The notes beneath the pieces are model-generated. The model was not told the origin of the DNA, searched no databases, and was given only the letters and a program-made list of their open reading frames with translations. A DNA stretch of 64,000 nt from JANXUC01 sp043782485 (lineage in GTDB: Bacteria; Acidobacteriota; Terriglobia; Terriglobales; Acidobacteriaceae), in assembly GCA_043782485.1 (NCBI GenBank), contig JAYWAL010000101.1, positions 6,477-70,476 of the forward strand, in the 5' to 3' direction. The translations under genes were made by a program, and so were the position numbers. How positions within the stretch are numbered: the stretch's first letter is position 1; each line of letters opens with the position of its first letter. Below, piece by piece: positions 24,526 to 32,825 of the stretch.

Positions 24526-27204
24526 CTAGTAGACGCCTTGAATCGCAGCCAGGATGCCAGCCACGTCCGCGCCCATGTCCTTGCCGTCCGAGGCGGCGCT
24601 CTTCAGAACCGAACCCGCCTTCAATCGGTAGTCGCCTCCGTTGCCATTGTTGAAGTTTACGAATCCGACCGAATTCCCATCCGCCGCCATGGAATTGCCG
24701 CTCGGCCAGGACGAGGCCGGGAATTGGCTCGGCACGCCGATCAGCGTATTCCCGCTGAAGCTGTAGTTGCTAAAACAGCTGTTCAGCACAGTCGCGGGCA
24801 CGCGGGGGTTGTAAGCGCAGTTTGCCGATCCGCCGCCGATTGTCCAGATCGGGTTGATTCCCGTGGTCACAATGCTGTTGGAAAACACGAAGTTCGGCAT
24901 TTTGGGCGACGTAACGTTGCCCAAATCAAACAGCATATGCGCAGGGAACGCGGTAATGTGGGTCAGTTGGACACTGGCCAGCAGGGGAGAGCCGGGGGCA
25001 GTCGAGACCTGCGCCAATTGGCCCTGTCCTTTGTACTTCACGTCGTCGATGTCATCCAGCACCACATCGTGGATGCTATAGCGCTGTCCGGCGAACGCTG
25101 CTCCACCGGTATCCGACGCGGCATTGGCGATTTGGAAGCCGCCGCCAATGTGGCTGAACGTGCTGAATCGGATAGTCACGTCGGTGACTTGGCAGCTAGG
25201 GCAGAGATTGCCTTTGGGGGAGGATTGGTTTTTCGGAGTCAACACAACGCTAAACCCACTTTGCGAGAAGCCGCCCCACGAGTTTTCCGCCACATTGGCT
25301 TCAAACAGCACGCGCTGTGCATTCTTCATTTCCATGTGGTTCTTTACCGCGAACGGGTTGCCATGGTTTCCCAAAACAACACCAGCGTGGCCCGCCATCC
25401 AGGTCAGTGGTTTGAAGAAATGGTTGCGTACAATCTCGATGTCCGTGGGAGTAGTCGTAGCCGCCCCACCGCCGAACAGGATAGTTTCGGCCGAAGACTC
25501 CAGGAAGTTGTTCGCGATCTTATACGGTCCACCGGGTGCCGAACCCAGGCCGCCCGACAAGGCCTGCGCGTCAGTGCAGGTGCCGGTTCTGGATTCACAG
25601 TGGAAATCGTTGAGGTAGGAATCCACCAGAGCCACGTAGGTCAGGCCGCTCAGGTAGATGCCGCGGGTCGTGTCGTCTCGCATCGTTCCATGGATCCAGA
25701 CGCGGTCGAAGATAATATGGTCGCCCGTCGCGCCCGCCGTGGGGAATACCAGGTTGCCAATGGCACCGGCATTCGCCTGCCGCGTCACTTCCAGCCCTAG
25801 AAAGCGATAGTGGTTCGCTCCCGCCGCCAGTGCGATTGGACCGGAGCCGGTCTTCACTCCCATGACCAACTTGGCCATCACATTTTGCACAGAAGAGCAG
25901 TTCAGTGCTGGGCGTCCCGGAAGCGAGGCAACGCCGGCAAAACAAGGGGAAATGCGCGTTCCTTCGGGCGGCAGACTGGAATCCGGTGCCGAGGTGCGAA
26001 CGACGATCCAGTGCTGATCGTCACAGTGCTTTCCAGGAAACGACCAAACGCCCGTAAAGGTGGTTCCCGCTTTCAGGCTAATGGTGTCACCGCAGGCGGC
26101 GGAGTTCAAGGCCGCTTGGAGTGTTGAATCAGTGGCTACCGGCCAGTTCTTTCCGTTGGCGGGGGTGTTGGCCAACGCACTCTGGACATAGACTCGCGGC
26201 AGTTCCGCCGGACCGTCAAACTTGCCGTTGACATTTGCCGTATTCACCGCCAGGAGCATGGTCGCGGAAGCTGTGTTGGCCGCAGCGTCCGTTACCGTGG
26301 CGTTAAAGCTGAAGGAGCCCGTTTTCGAAGGTGTGCCGCTGAGCATCCCGGCCCCATTCATGGACAAGCCCGCTGGCAGAGTTCCGGTCGTGAGCTTCCA
26401 CTGATAAGGCTGAGAACCGCCAGTCGCCGAAAGGCTGGCCGAATAAGCCGCTCCCTGGGCCGCATCAGGCAGACCGCCGGCGGAAACCGTGAGCTTGGAG
26501 GAAGTGCCCGCCACGATGGCGATGGTCGCCGAGGCGGAGGCATCTGGTGCCGCGGCGCTGGTCGCAGTGATGGTTGCTGTGGTGTTGCTGGCGACCGTCG
26601 GTGCCGTGAACAGGCCGCTGGTGGAAACGGATCCCGCGCTGGCGCTCCAGCGCACTTGCGAATTGCTTTTGCCGCGGACTTCCGCAGAAAGCTGCTGCGT
26701 AGCGCCCGAGGCCACCGTTGCGCTGGCAGGGGACACCGTCACGACCACACCGGCGGTCTTCGGTTCAACCTTCAGACGCAGACCAACTTCGCTACCCCCG
26801 CTCCAATCATGATTGGAGGCACGAACCGTGAATTCGCTGGTGCCCGCGTGTGCCGGAGTGCCTTCAATGGCACCAGTCGTCTGGTTTAGGGTCAGTCCCA
26901 CCGGCAGGGAGCCGACGCGAACCAAAAAGTGATAGGGAGCGCGTCCGCCGCTGGCGGTGATTTTCCCGCGATAGCGCGAACCCTGGGTGCCATTGCCTAC
27001 CTGCGCGGTGACGGTGATCGGACTCTTCGACTTGGCTTGCGTGGCCGAGTTGGCCGACTGGGCCTGACTCAAAGGACCGCAAGCGGTGGTAAGGGTAGCC
27101 AAGGTCACGAGGAATACGACGGATGCAATGATAACGCCGTTTGCCCGCGAGCCCGTTAGGCCGAACTTGGAGGAACCGTTTCCGGCCGAAAAATCGTTAG
27201 GCAT
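24526..27204 (-). CDS. Lipoprotein with Ig-like domains and right-handed beta-helix
   Basis: 892 residues, preceded by AAGGGGAG. A lipoprotein-type signal (VIIASVVFLVTLATLTTAC) predicts anchoring by Cys42. Residues about 60-145 and 240-330 are putative Ig domains (PYHFLVRVGSLPVGLTLNQTTG; PYQWKLTTGTLPAGLSMNG), with a BIG2-like domain between (VTVSPASATVASGATQQLSAEV). From FDGPAELPRVYVQ onward it is strongly similar to the neighbour at 22663, including the KHCDDQHWIVVRTSAPDSSLPPEG segment and the NFLE-S-E-FGGGAA strand. It looks like a duplication in which one copy gained, or the other lost, the Ig arm. Likely surface-exposed and glycan-directed; activity unknown. Confidence 0.78.
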   Translation of the reverse strand: MPNDFSAGNGSSKFGLTGSRANGVIIASVVFLVTLATLTTACGPLSQAQSANSATQAKSKSPITVTAQVGNGTQGSRYRGKITASGGRAPYHFLVRVGSLPVGLTLNQTTGAIEGTPAHAGTSEFTVRASNHDWSGGSEVGLRLKVEPKTAGVVVTVSPASATVASGATQQLSAEVRGKSNSQVRWSASAGSVSTSGLFTAPTVASNTTATITATSAAAPDASASATIAIVAGTSSKLTVSAGGLPDAAQGAAYSASLSATGGSQPYQWKLTTGTLPAGLSMNGAGMLSGTPSKTGSFSFNATVTDAAANTASATMLLAVNTANVNGKFDGPAELPRVYVQSALANTPANGKNWPVATDSTLQAALNSAACGDTISLKAGTTFTGVWSFPGKHCDDQHWIVVRTSAPDSSLPPEGTRISPCFAGVASLPGRPALNCSSVQNVMAKLVMGVKTGSGPIALAAGANHYRFLGLEVTRQANAGAIGNLVFPTAGATGDHIIFDRVWIHGTMRDDTTRGIYLSGLTYVALVDSYLNDFHCESRTGTCTDAQALSGGLGSAPGGPYKIANNFLESSAETILFGGGAATTTPTDIEIVRNHFFKPLTWMAGHAGVVLGNHGNPFAVKNHMEMKNAQRVLFEANVAENSWGGFSQSGFSVVLTPKNQSSPKGNLCPSCQVTDVTIRFSTFSHIGGGFQIANAASDTGGAAFAGQRYSIHDVVLDDIDDVKYKGQGQLAQVSTAPGSPLLASVQLTHITAFPAHMLFDLGNVTSPKMPNFVFSNSIVTTGINPIWTIGGGSANCAYNPRVPATVLNSCFSNYSFSGNTLIGVPSQFPASSWPSGNSMAADGNSVGFVNFNNGNGGDYRLKAGSVLKSAASDGKDMGADVAGILAAIQGVY

Positions 27205-27574
27205 ACACTCCCCTTACCCGTACTGAATTTTTGGGGGAACTCACGGTAGGAGTTCTTGAAAACGACTGTATTTCCGGATAGCACAATCGGGTAGGTCTCA
27301 GTAGGACACGCAGGGGGATTTCGTTAGGCCATGTACCATCGGTTTACGACCTAATTACTTCGGTGTTGTTTCTGGAAATAGCGGTTTAGCGGCAGATGCC
27401 TATCGCCTAAATGCCGTGCTCAGCAGGCTATTCAAGGTATTGCTGGGTTTTGCCCGGATGCGGCAGCCCACCCAATCGCTGGCTGGTCGGCGCTGGGAAT
27501 CGCCGGGGATTCCTATGTCCCTATGGTTAGATTCCGCGCTTGCAGAGGTTTTTCAGTTTTGCCGCGTTGGCGAT
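27205..27574. other. 370-base intergenic region upstream of the beta-helix lipoprotein gene
   Basis: It carries the ribosome site AAGGGGAG immediately before the start at 27204 on the minus strand. No promoter with both boxes, terminator or small gene could be supported. A short GGAATC/GATTCC inverted repeat near 27497-27514 is the only secondary structure seen, and it lacks a U tract. Confidence 0.5.
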
Positions 27575-28780
27575 TTATTTTGCGGATTGGCGAGTTTTTT
27601 CCAAAACTTCCACAAATTGACGCGTAATCACCGGCCAATCATACTTGCGCGCGGTCGCCGCCGCTGCCGCTTCGTAGCGCCGCCGTGCGGTTTCGTCTTG
27701 CAGAAGAAGGATGATCGCCTTGGCAAAGGCCGTTGGATCGTCGGCCAGAATGATGTCCTGGCCGTGGGTCACGTCTAGGCCCTCGGCACCAATGGTGGTT
27801 GAGACGGTCGCTTTGCCCACGGCCATCCCCTCATAAATCTTGATTCGCGTTCCTCCACCGATCCGCAGCGGCACCACAAATACGGAAGCCCTGCGCAGGT
27901 AGTCAACCACCGATGGAACCGTTCCAGTAACCTCCACGCTGTTACTGGCCAGATTCTGCACCCGTTGGTTAGGCCGGCGGCCCACGATCAGGAAGCGTGC
28001 CCCAGGGATCTGAGCCAGCACCTGCGGCCACACTTCCTGACAAAAGTATTCGACGCCATCAATATTCGGTTCCCAGTCCATGGATCCGGTGAAAACCACG
28101 TCCAGCCCACTGGGCCGGAGATTCGGATCGTACTGGAACATTTTTAAATCCACGCCTGTCGGGACCACGCTGATGCGGTCCGGGGAGACCATTCCACTCA
28201 TACCATTCCGGTCTACGTCGGAAACCGCGATGGTGTGATGGAAGCGGCGCACCTGTTGTGGCTCGAAGCGGCGCATCTTGCGGTATTCAATCTTCGAGAT
28301 CAGCCGCTCCACCCACTCCACCTCAACTTCGGCCTTGCGCTTCCACAAAATCGTTTCGACGTTGTGCTGGAATAGCGCGGTGGGGATGGTCAGGTTTTCC
28401 GGAAAATTCAAAGAAGACGCCAGAAAATCGCAAACGGCCACATCAAAGCGTCGTTCCTGGAACCACCCAGTCACCATCTGACGCACGCGAGGGTCGGTAA
28501 ACTTTGTCACTGGATAGGGTGCTAGCTGAGGAAATCGCCGCACATAGTCAAGGCGGCGTTCCAGGGGCGTCGTATCGGGCGCACCGGTGTGCAGGGTGAT
28601 CGTTCCAGGAAGGTGCTGGACGATGTCGCGCTCGTAGGCCTCATCCCGCAGTCCGCCGTAGTAGGACAGATACGTGAGCTCATGCTCGGCGGAAAGGCAG
28701 CGCAGAATGTTGTAAGTCCGCAGCTGTCCGCCGCTGTCGAGCGGCAGCAGTTTTCCCGGCTTCACCCAAAGTATTTTCAC
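27575..28780 (-). CDS. GT4-type glycosyltransferase of exosortase EPS loci
   Basis: 401 residues. It starts MKILWVKPGKLLPLDSGGQLRTYNIL, the glycine-rich acceptor loop of GT-B enzymes, and has the donor-side features VFTGSMDWEPNIDGVEYFCQEVWP, FLIVGRRPNQRV and a G-GG-x-RIKIYEGMA-x-GK segment with the conserved EGMAVGKATVSTTIGAEGL. Its overall form matches the sugar transferase family linked to PEP-CTERM/EpsH systems. It should extend the repeat unit in the cytoplasm; the donor may be the GDP-sugar made by the gene just upstream, 42 bases away. Confidence 0.85.
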   Translation of the reverse strand: MKILWVKPGKLLPLDSGGQLRTYNILRCLSAEHELTYLSYYGGLRDEAYERDIVQHLPGTITLHTGAPDTTPLERRLDYVRRFPQLAPYPVTKFTDPRVRQMVTGWFQERRFDVAVCDFLASSLNFPENLTIPTALFQHNVETILWKRKAEVEVEWVERLISKIEYRKMRRFEPQQVRRFHHTIAVSDVDRNGMSGMVSPDRISVVPTGVDLKMFQYDPNLRPSGLDVVFTGSMDWEPNIDGVEYFCQEVWPQVLAQIPGARFLIVGRRPNQRVQNLASNSVEVTGTVPSVVDYLRRASVFVVPLRIGGGTRIKIYEGMAVGKATVSTTIGAEGLDVTHGQDIILADDPTAFAKAIILLLQDETARRRYEAAAAATARKYDWPVITRQFVEVLEKTRQSAK

Positions 28781-28822
28781 GACAGTATTTTCACGGCAGT
28801 ATCTTCAGGATCGTGCCCGCTG

Positions 28823-30145
28823 CTACCAGCAGATTCCTTCATACGACGCGCCGCCATCGGGACGCCGAACCTTGTCCAGGTTGACCAGATCGATCACTTT
28901 TTGGTCGGGGCGCAGCATGCGCCGCAGCTCGTCGCGGTCCACGCGTGTCGCGACCACAATGACCTCCGACTCGCCAACGACCTTGGCTAGGTCACTCCCC
29001 AAAACCTCGCCCAGATGAGGGATTTCCTCCTCAATATATTGGCGGTTCGAACCGATCAGGCGACCCATGGTGACGTTTTCGTCCCAGATGAGAAGTTGGC
29101 GTCCTTCGCCCAAAAGGCGCTTGGCCAGGATCACTTGCGGGCTCTCGCGCAGGTCGTCTGTGTGGGCCTTAAAGCTTAATCCCAGCAGTCCGATCTTCTT
29201 CTTGCCGGTCCGCAGAATCATGTCAATGGCGCGATCCAAATGGCGGTCATTGCTGGGCAGAATGGACTCGAACAGGGGCAGTTTCAAATCCATCTCGCGG
29301 CCGCGATGGCTCAGAGCACGCACATCCTTGGGCAGGCACGACCCGCCGAATGCAAAACCGGGCTTCAGGTACGCAGGAGAGATATTGAGCTTGGTGTCGG
29401 TGCAAAAGATTTCCACGACAGCTTCCGGATCAACGTGCAGTTCTTTGGCCAGGGATCCGACTTCGTTGGCGAACGCAACCTTGAGCGCGTGCCAGGAATT
29501 ACAGACATATTTCACCATTTCGGCGGTAGTGAACGTGGTTTCAAAGATCTTCCCGGGAGCCCAAGCGTAAATCTCTCGCAAGAAGGCGCTGTGGGCCGAA
29601 TCGGCGGCCCCAATCACGGTCATTGCCGGTTCCATGAAGTCCTTGACCGCCGAACCTTCGCGCAAAAACTCCGGATTCGAACAGACCCCGAAGTCCTTGC
29701 CGGAGCGCTTGCCGCTGGCCTTTTCGAGGGTCGGGACGACCAACGTGGCTGCGGTTCCTGGGAGAACCGTGCTGCGGAGGACCACAAGGTGGAATCGATT
29801 CTTCTTCGCCAGTACCTCGCCAATTTGGCGGCAAACCGGCTCAATGTGGCCGAGGTCGAGCTTCCCGCTCCTCATACTGGGCGTGCCGACGCAGAGGATG
29901 GAAATATCTGTCTTTTCAACGGCTTCGGCCACATCCATGGTAGCGTGCAGGAGGCCCGCTTTGTGGGCTTCGGCGATGAGGTCGCTCATGCCCGGTTCCA
30001 GGATGGGGCTGCGGCCGGAAGCCATCATGTTGACCTTGTCACGGTTCAGGTCGACGCCCACGACCGGAAAACCCTGCTTGGCAAAGCAAGCCGCACTGAC
30101 CGAGCCTACGTAACCGAGTCCAAATACGCTAATCGAACGAGTCAT
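28823..30145 (-). CDS. algD: GDP-mannose 6-dehydrogenase (AlgD-like)
   Basis: 440 residues from ATG 30145 (AAAGGA just upstream). The Rossmann motif FGLGYVGS (8-15) opens a UDP-glucose/GDP-mannose dehydrogenase. The middle and C-terminal parts follow Pseudomonas AlgD closely as remembered: CVGTPS, RSTVLPGT, NPEFLRE, CN-WHA-KV-FANE, PGFAFGGSCLPKDVRAL with the catalytic Cys270, KIGLLGLSFKA-TDDLRESP, and the terminal EGICW. It oxidises GDP-mannose twice with NAD to GDP-mannuronate. UDP-glucose dehydrogenase is the alternative, but the FAFGGSCLPKD context and EGICW ending favour AlgD. Probably first gene of the minus-strand EPS operon. Confidence 0.8.
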   Translation of the reverse strand: MTRSISVFGLGYVGSVSAACFAKQGFPVVGVDLNRDKVNMMASGRSPILEPGMSDLIAEAHKAGLLHATMDVAEAVEKTDISILCVGTPSMRSGKLDLGHIEPVCRQIGEVLAKKNRFHLVVLRSTVLPGTAATLVVPTLEKASGKRSGKDFGVCSNPEFLREGSAVKDFMEPAMTVIGAADSAHSAFLREIYAWAPGKIFETTFTTAEMVKYVCNSWHALKVAFANEVGSLAKELHVDPEAVVEIFCTDTKLNISPAYLKPGFAFGGSCLPKDVRALSHRGREMDLKLPLFESILPSNDRHLDRAIDMILRTGKKKIGLLGLSFKAHTDDLRESPQVILAKRLLGEGRQLLIWDENVTMGRLIGSNRQYIEEEIPHLGEVLGSDLAKVVGESEVIVVATRVDRDELRRMLRPDQKVIDLVNLDKVRRPDGGASYEGICW

Positions 30146-30219
30146 GATTCCTTTGAGAGGGTCGAGGATTCCCTGAGTTTTTTTGCCGACGACTTTTCGA
30201 GCGAATTTCGTCAAGAAAA

Positions 30220-30237
30220 TGTGCAAAATTATGCACA
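30220..30237 (-). promoter_or_regulatory. Operator-like inverted repeat upstream of algD
   Basis: TGTGCA (30220-30225) and TGCACA (30232-30237) form perfect 6-base arms around a 6-base AT-only spacer. On the minus strand a CATAAT hexamer lies inside the repeat and could serve as a -10 box, though no good -35 was found. It lies about 75 bases upstream of the algD start in the divergent region with the heparinase gene. Confidence 0.4.
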
Positions 30238-30429
30238 CTGCCAGCGAGGTGCACTTGTGATCTGTTGGAAAGCATACCAGTTCAATGCCCGATCGCACAG
30301 GGAGTCGCCCCCGCGGGAAATTACCGAAGTTATTGAAAGTAAGCGGCCAAAGCCCTAGTTTCTAGCTCAGGAGCAAGCCCGAGTCCTGTAACATCTTAGG
30401 AAAGACCTGCCTGCTCAAGTCCCATTCCT

Positions 30430-32823
30430 ATGGCCAGTTGGAACCAGCGAATCCGGCGTATAGCCTCCCGTGTAGCCGCAATGGAGCGGGCGGAGCTGTG
30501 GGACCGCTCTCGCCAAGCGGCGGCGCAGCGTTGGGACGCCTTACTGGGCACCATGGGTTACGAGTGGCCCTCCGGGCTGAGTCCAACGCCCCCAGGACGG
30601 CAGGGACGGTTCTTCTTCGACCCGGAGGCGGTTCCCCAACTCATTGAGCTTCTGCGCCAACGACTACCTGGAGAGGCCAGTTCCATTGTCCGCCGAGCTG
30701 AGCGGGTGCTGCAACACCGCTTTGACCTGCTGGGCTTTGAAAGCTTGGACTACGGACCTGTGATTGATTGGCATTTGGACAGGGTCCACGGCAAGCAGGC
30801 GCCGGGCCGGGCAGCCTACCGAATTGAATATCTTGATTTCCTGCAAGTTGGCGATTCTAAGGTCACTTGGGAGCTCAACCGACACCAGCACCTAGTTCTG
30901 CTGGCCAAGGCCTACCTGCTGACCGGGGACGAGCGTTTCGCCAAGGAGATTTTTGCCCAATGGTATAGCTGGCAGGAGCAGAATCCCTATCCGATCGGCA
31001 TCAACTGGACGAGCAGCCTGGAAGTAGCGTTCCGCAGTTTTTCGTGGCTCTGGCTGCGGGCGCTGCTGGAAGGGAACCCAGTGGTTCCGGCGGCGTTTCC
31101 GGAGGATTTGTCGCGCGCGCTGGCGCACAGCGCGCGCCATATCGAGCGCTACCTCTCGACTTATTTTTCTCCCAACACGCATCTTTTGGGCGAGGCTGTG
31201 GCGCTGTTCTACATAGGCACGCTTTGTCCGGAAGCCAGTCAGGCTGAGCACTGGCGCGAGTTGGGGTGGCGGGTGGTGGTGGAAGAGGCGCGGAAACAAG
31301 TGCGCCCAGACGGCTTCTACTTTGAGCAAAGCGCTTATTACCACGTTTACGCTTTGGAATTTTTCCTGCAATGCGGATTGCTGGCTTCGCGGAACGACGT
31401 CCAACCCCCTCCCGAGTTCGCGGCCACGGTGGAGCGCATGTGCGCGGCCTTGAGTCTGTTGAGCCAAACAGGAACTACCGCTAGCTTTGGCGACGACGAT
31501 GGCGGTCGGCTGCTGGACGGCCAAAGAAACCGCGTTGTCAATCTAGTGGAGCCATTGGCAACCGCTGCAGTGGTATTTGATCGCGGTGATTTTAAATATC
31601 GGGCGAATGGACTACAGGAAAACACGATTTGGCTGCTGGGCGCGGAAGGCGTGGAGCAGTTCGACTCGTTGAAGGCGACCGCTCCTCAGATTGTCTCAAC
31701 GGCGCTGCCGGACTCGGGTTTCTATTTGATGGCGAGCGCGGAGCCTCTCCCGCAGCAATTGCTGATTGATGCCGGTCCGCAGGGTGCTGGCTCGGGTGGT
31801 CACGGACATGCTGATGCCCTGACCGTGCAGTTGCTGCAAGGAACGCGCGTGCTGCTCCAGGATCCTGGAACCTACGAATACGTTGGCGACTCGTCGGACC
31901 GGAATATCATTCGTGGAACATCGGCGCACAACACGTTGACCGTGGATGGCCGCGGACAGAGTGAGCCCAAGGGACCTTTCGCCTGGGAGCGGTTAACCCA
32001 GAGCCAGCGGGAAATCTGGATTGCGGGTGACGCTTTCGACCTGTTCCGCGGCAGCCATGACGGCTATCGGGGTATTGGTGTTACCCATGAACGCTGGGTA
32101 TTCCATCTGCGCGGGCGCTTTTGGCTGATTCGCGATGTCGCCCGTGGGCGCGGAACTCACAAGTTGGAGCTGGCCTGGCATTTGGGAGGAGATCTACAGC
32201 CGGCTGAAGTTGAAGGGCGATTCTTTCCGCGCGAGACCGCGCAATCAGGCCTGGCGCTGGTGGGTTGCACAGGCGACTCCTGGCAACGGGAACTGCATCC
32301 CAGTTGGTGGTCCCCGGCCTATGGACGCCGCGAAGAGTCCTGGACCCTGCACTATTCCATGGAAAGCGAATTGCCCGCGGAATGCGCCACCATTCTTTTG
32401 CCACTCACGGACCGCAACCAGCCCAGCGGTCGGTTGTGTTCCCTTAATGAAATTGACACTGCGGAAGTTCGCGGATATATCTACGAAGTAGGGCAAGAAC
32501 GGCACGGACTCTTTTTTCGGCAGAGGCCCGGGCCATGGATGCAAGCCGGCTTTGCCAGCGACGCCGAATTTGTTTACTACCGGTTAACTTCCAGGGAACT
32601 AACCGACTTATATTTTTCCAATGGCAGTTATGCTGAAGCAGGGGGGAAGCGTCTGGTCTCGGCACAACACACCGTTCCATATTGTCAGCTCATCGCGCGG
32701 AACGGCACGACTCAGGTCGTATCTCCCTCGCGCGAGTTGATTGTGCTGCACCAGTCGCTAAGTCAAGCCGTGCTGGGTCGCGACCTGGTTTCAGCTGGCG
32801 CGCGAGATCGGACAGGTCACTAG
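30430..32823 (+). CDS. Heparinase II/III-type polysaccharide lyase-like protein
   Basis: 797 residues. The N-terminal half is an all-helical toroid-like region (WELNRHQHLVLLAKAYLLTGDERFA, NWTSSLEVAFRSFSWLWLR, YFSPNTHLLGEAVALFYIG, FYFEQSAYYHVYALEFF). The C-terminal half is the heparinase II/III beta domain with SGGHGHADALTVQLLQGTRVLLQDPGTYEY, which carries the conserved GHGHAD His pair. No signal peptide is visible, so it may act in the cytoplasm or be exported unusually. The same architecture includes alginate lyases, fitting the AlgD next door, with which it is divergently transcribed. In EPS loci such enzymes trim or recycle the polymer. The ATG lacks a clear ribosome site. Confidence 0.82.
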   Translation: MASWNQRIRRIASRVAAMERAELWDRSRQAAAQRWDALLGTMGYEWPSGLSPTPPGRQGRFFFDPEAVPQLIELLRQRLPGEASSIVRRAERVLQHRFDLLGFESLDYGPVIDWHLDRVHGKQAPGRAAYRIEYLDFLQVGDSKVTWELNRHQHLVLLAKAYLLTGDERFAKEIFAQWYSWQEQNPYPIGINWTSSLEVAFRSFSWLWLRALLEGNPVVPAAFPEDLSRALAHSARHIERYLSTYFSPNTHLLGEAVALFYIGTLCPEASQAEHWRELGWRVVVEEARKQVRPDGFYFEQSAYYHVYALEFFLQCGLLASRNDVQPPPEFAATVERMCAALSLLSQTGTTASFGDDDGGRLLDGQRNRVVNLVEPLATAAVVFDRGDFKYRANGLQENTIWLLGAEGVEQFDSLKATAPQIVSTALPDSGFYLMASAEPLPQQLLIDAGPQGAGSGGHGHADALTVQLLQGTRVLLQDPGTYEYVGDSSDRNIIRGTSAHNTLTVDGRGQSEPKGPFAWERLTQSQREIWIAGDAFDLFRGSHDGYRGIGVTHERWVFHLRGRFWLIRDVARGRGTHKLELAWHLGGDLQPAEVEGRFFPRETAQSGLALVGCTGDSWQRELHPSWWSPAYGRREESWTLHYSMESELPAECATILLPLTDRNQPSGRLCSLNEIDTAEVRGYIYEVGQERHGLFFRQRPGPWMQAGFASDAEFVYYRLTSRELTDLYFSNGSYAEAGGKRLVSAQHTVPYCQLIARNGTTQVVSPSRELIVLHQSLSQAVLGRDLVSAGARDRTGH

Positions 32824-32825
32824 CC

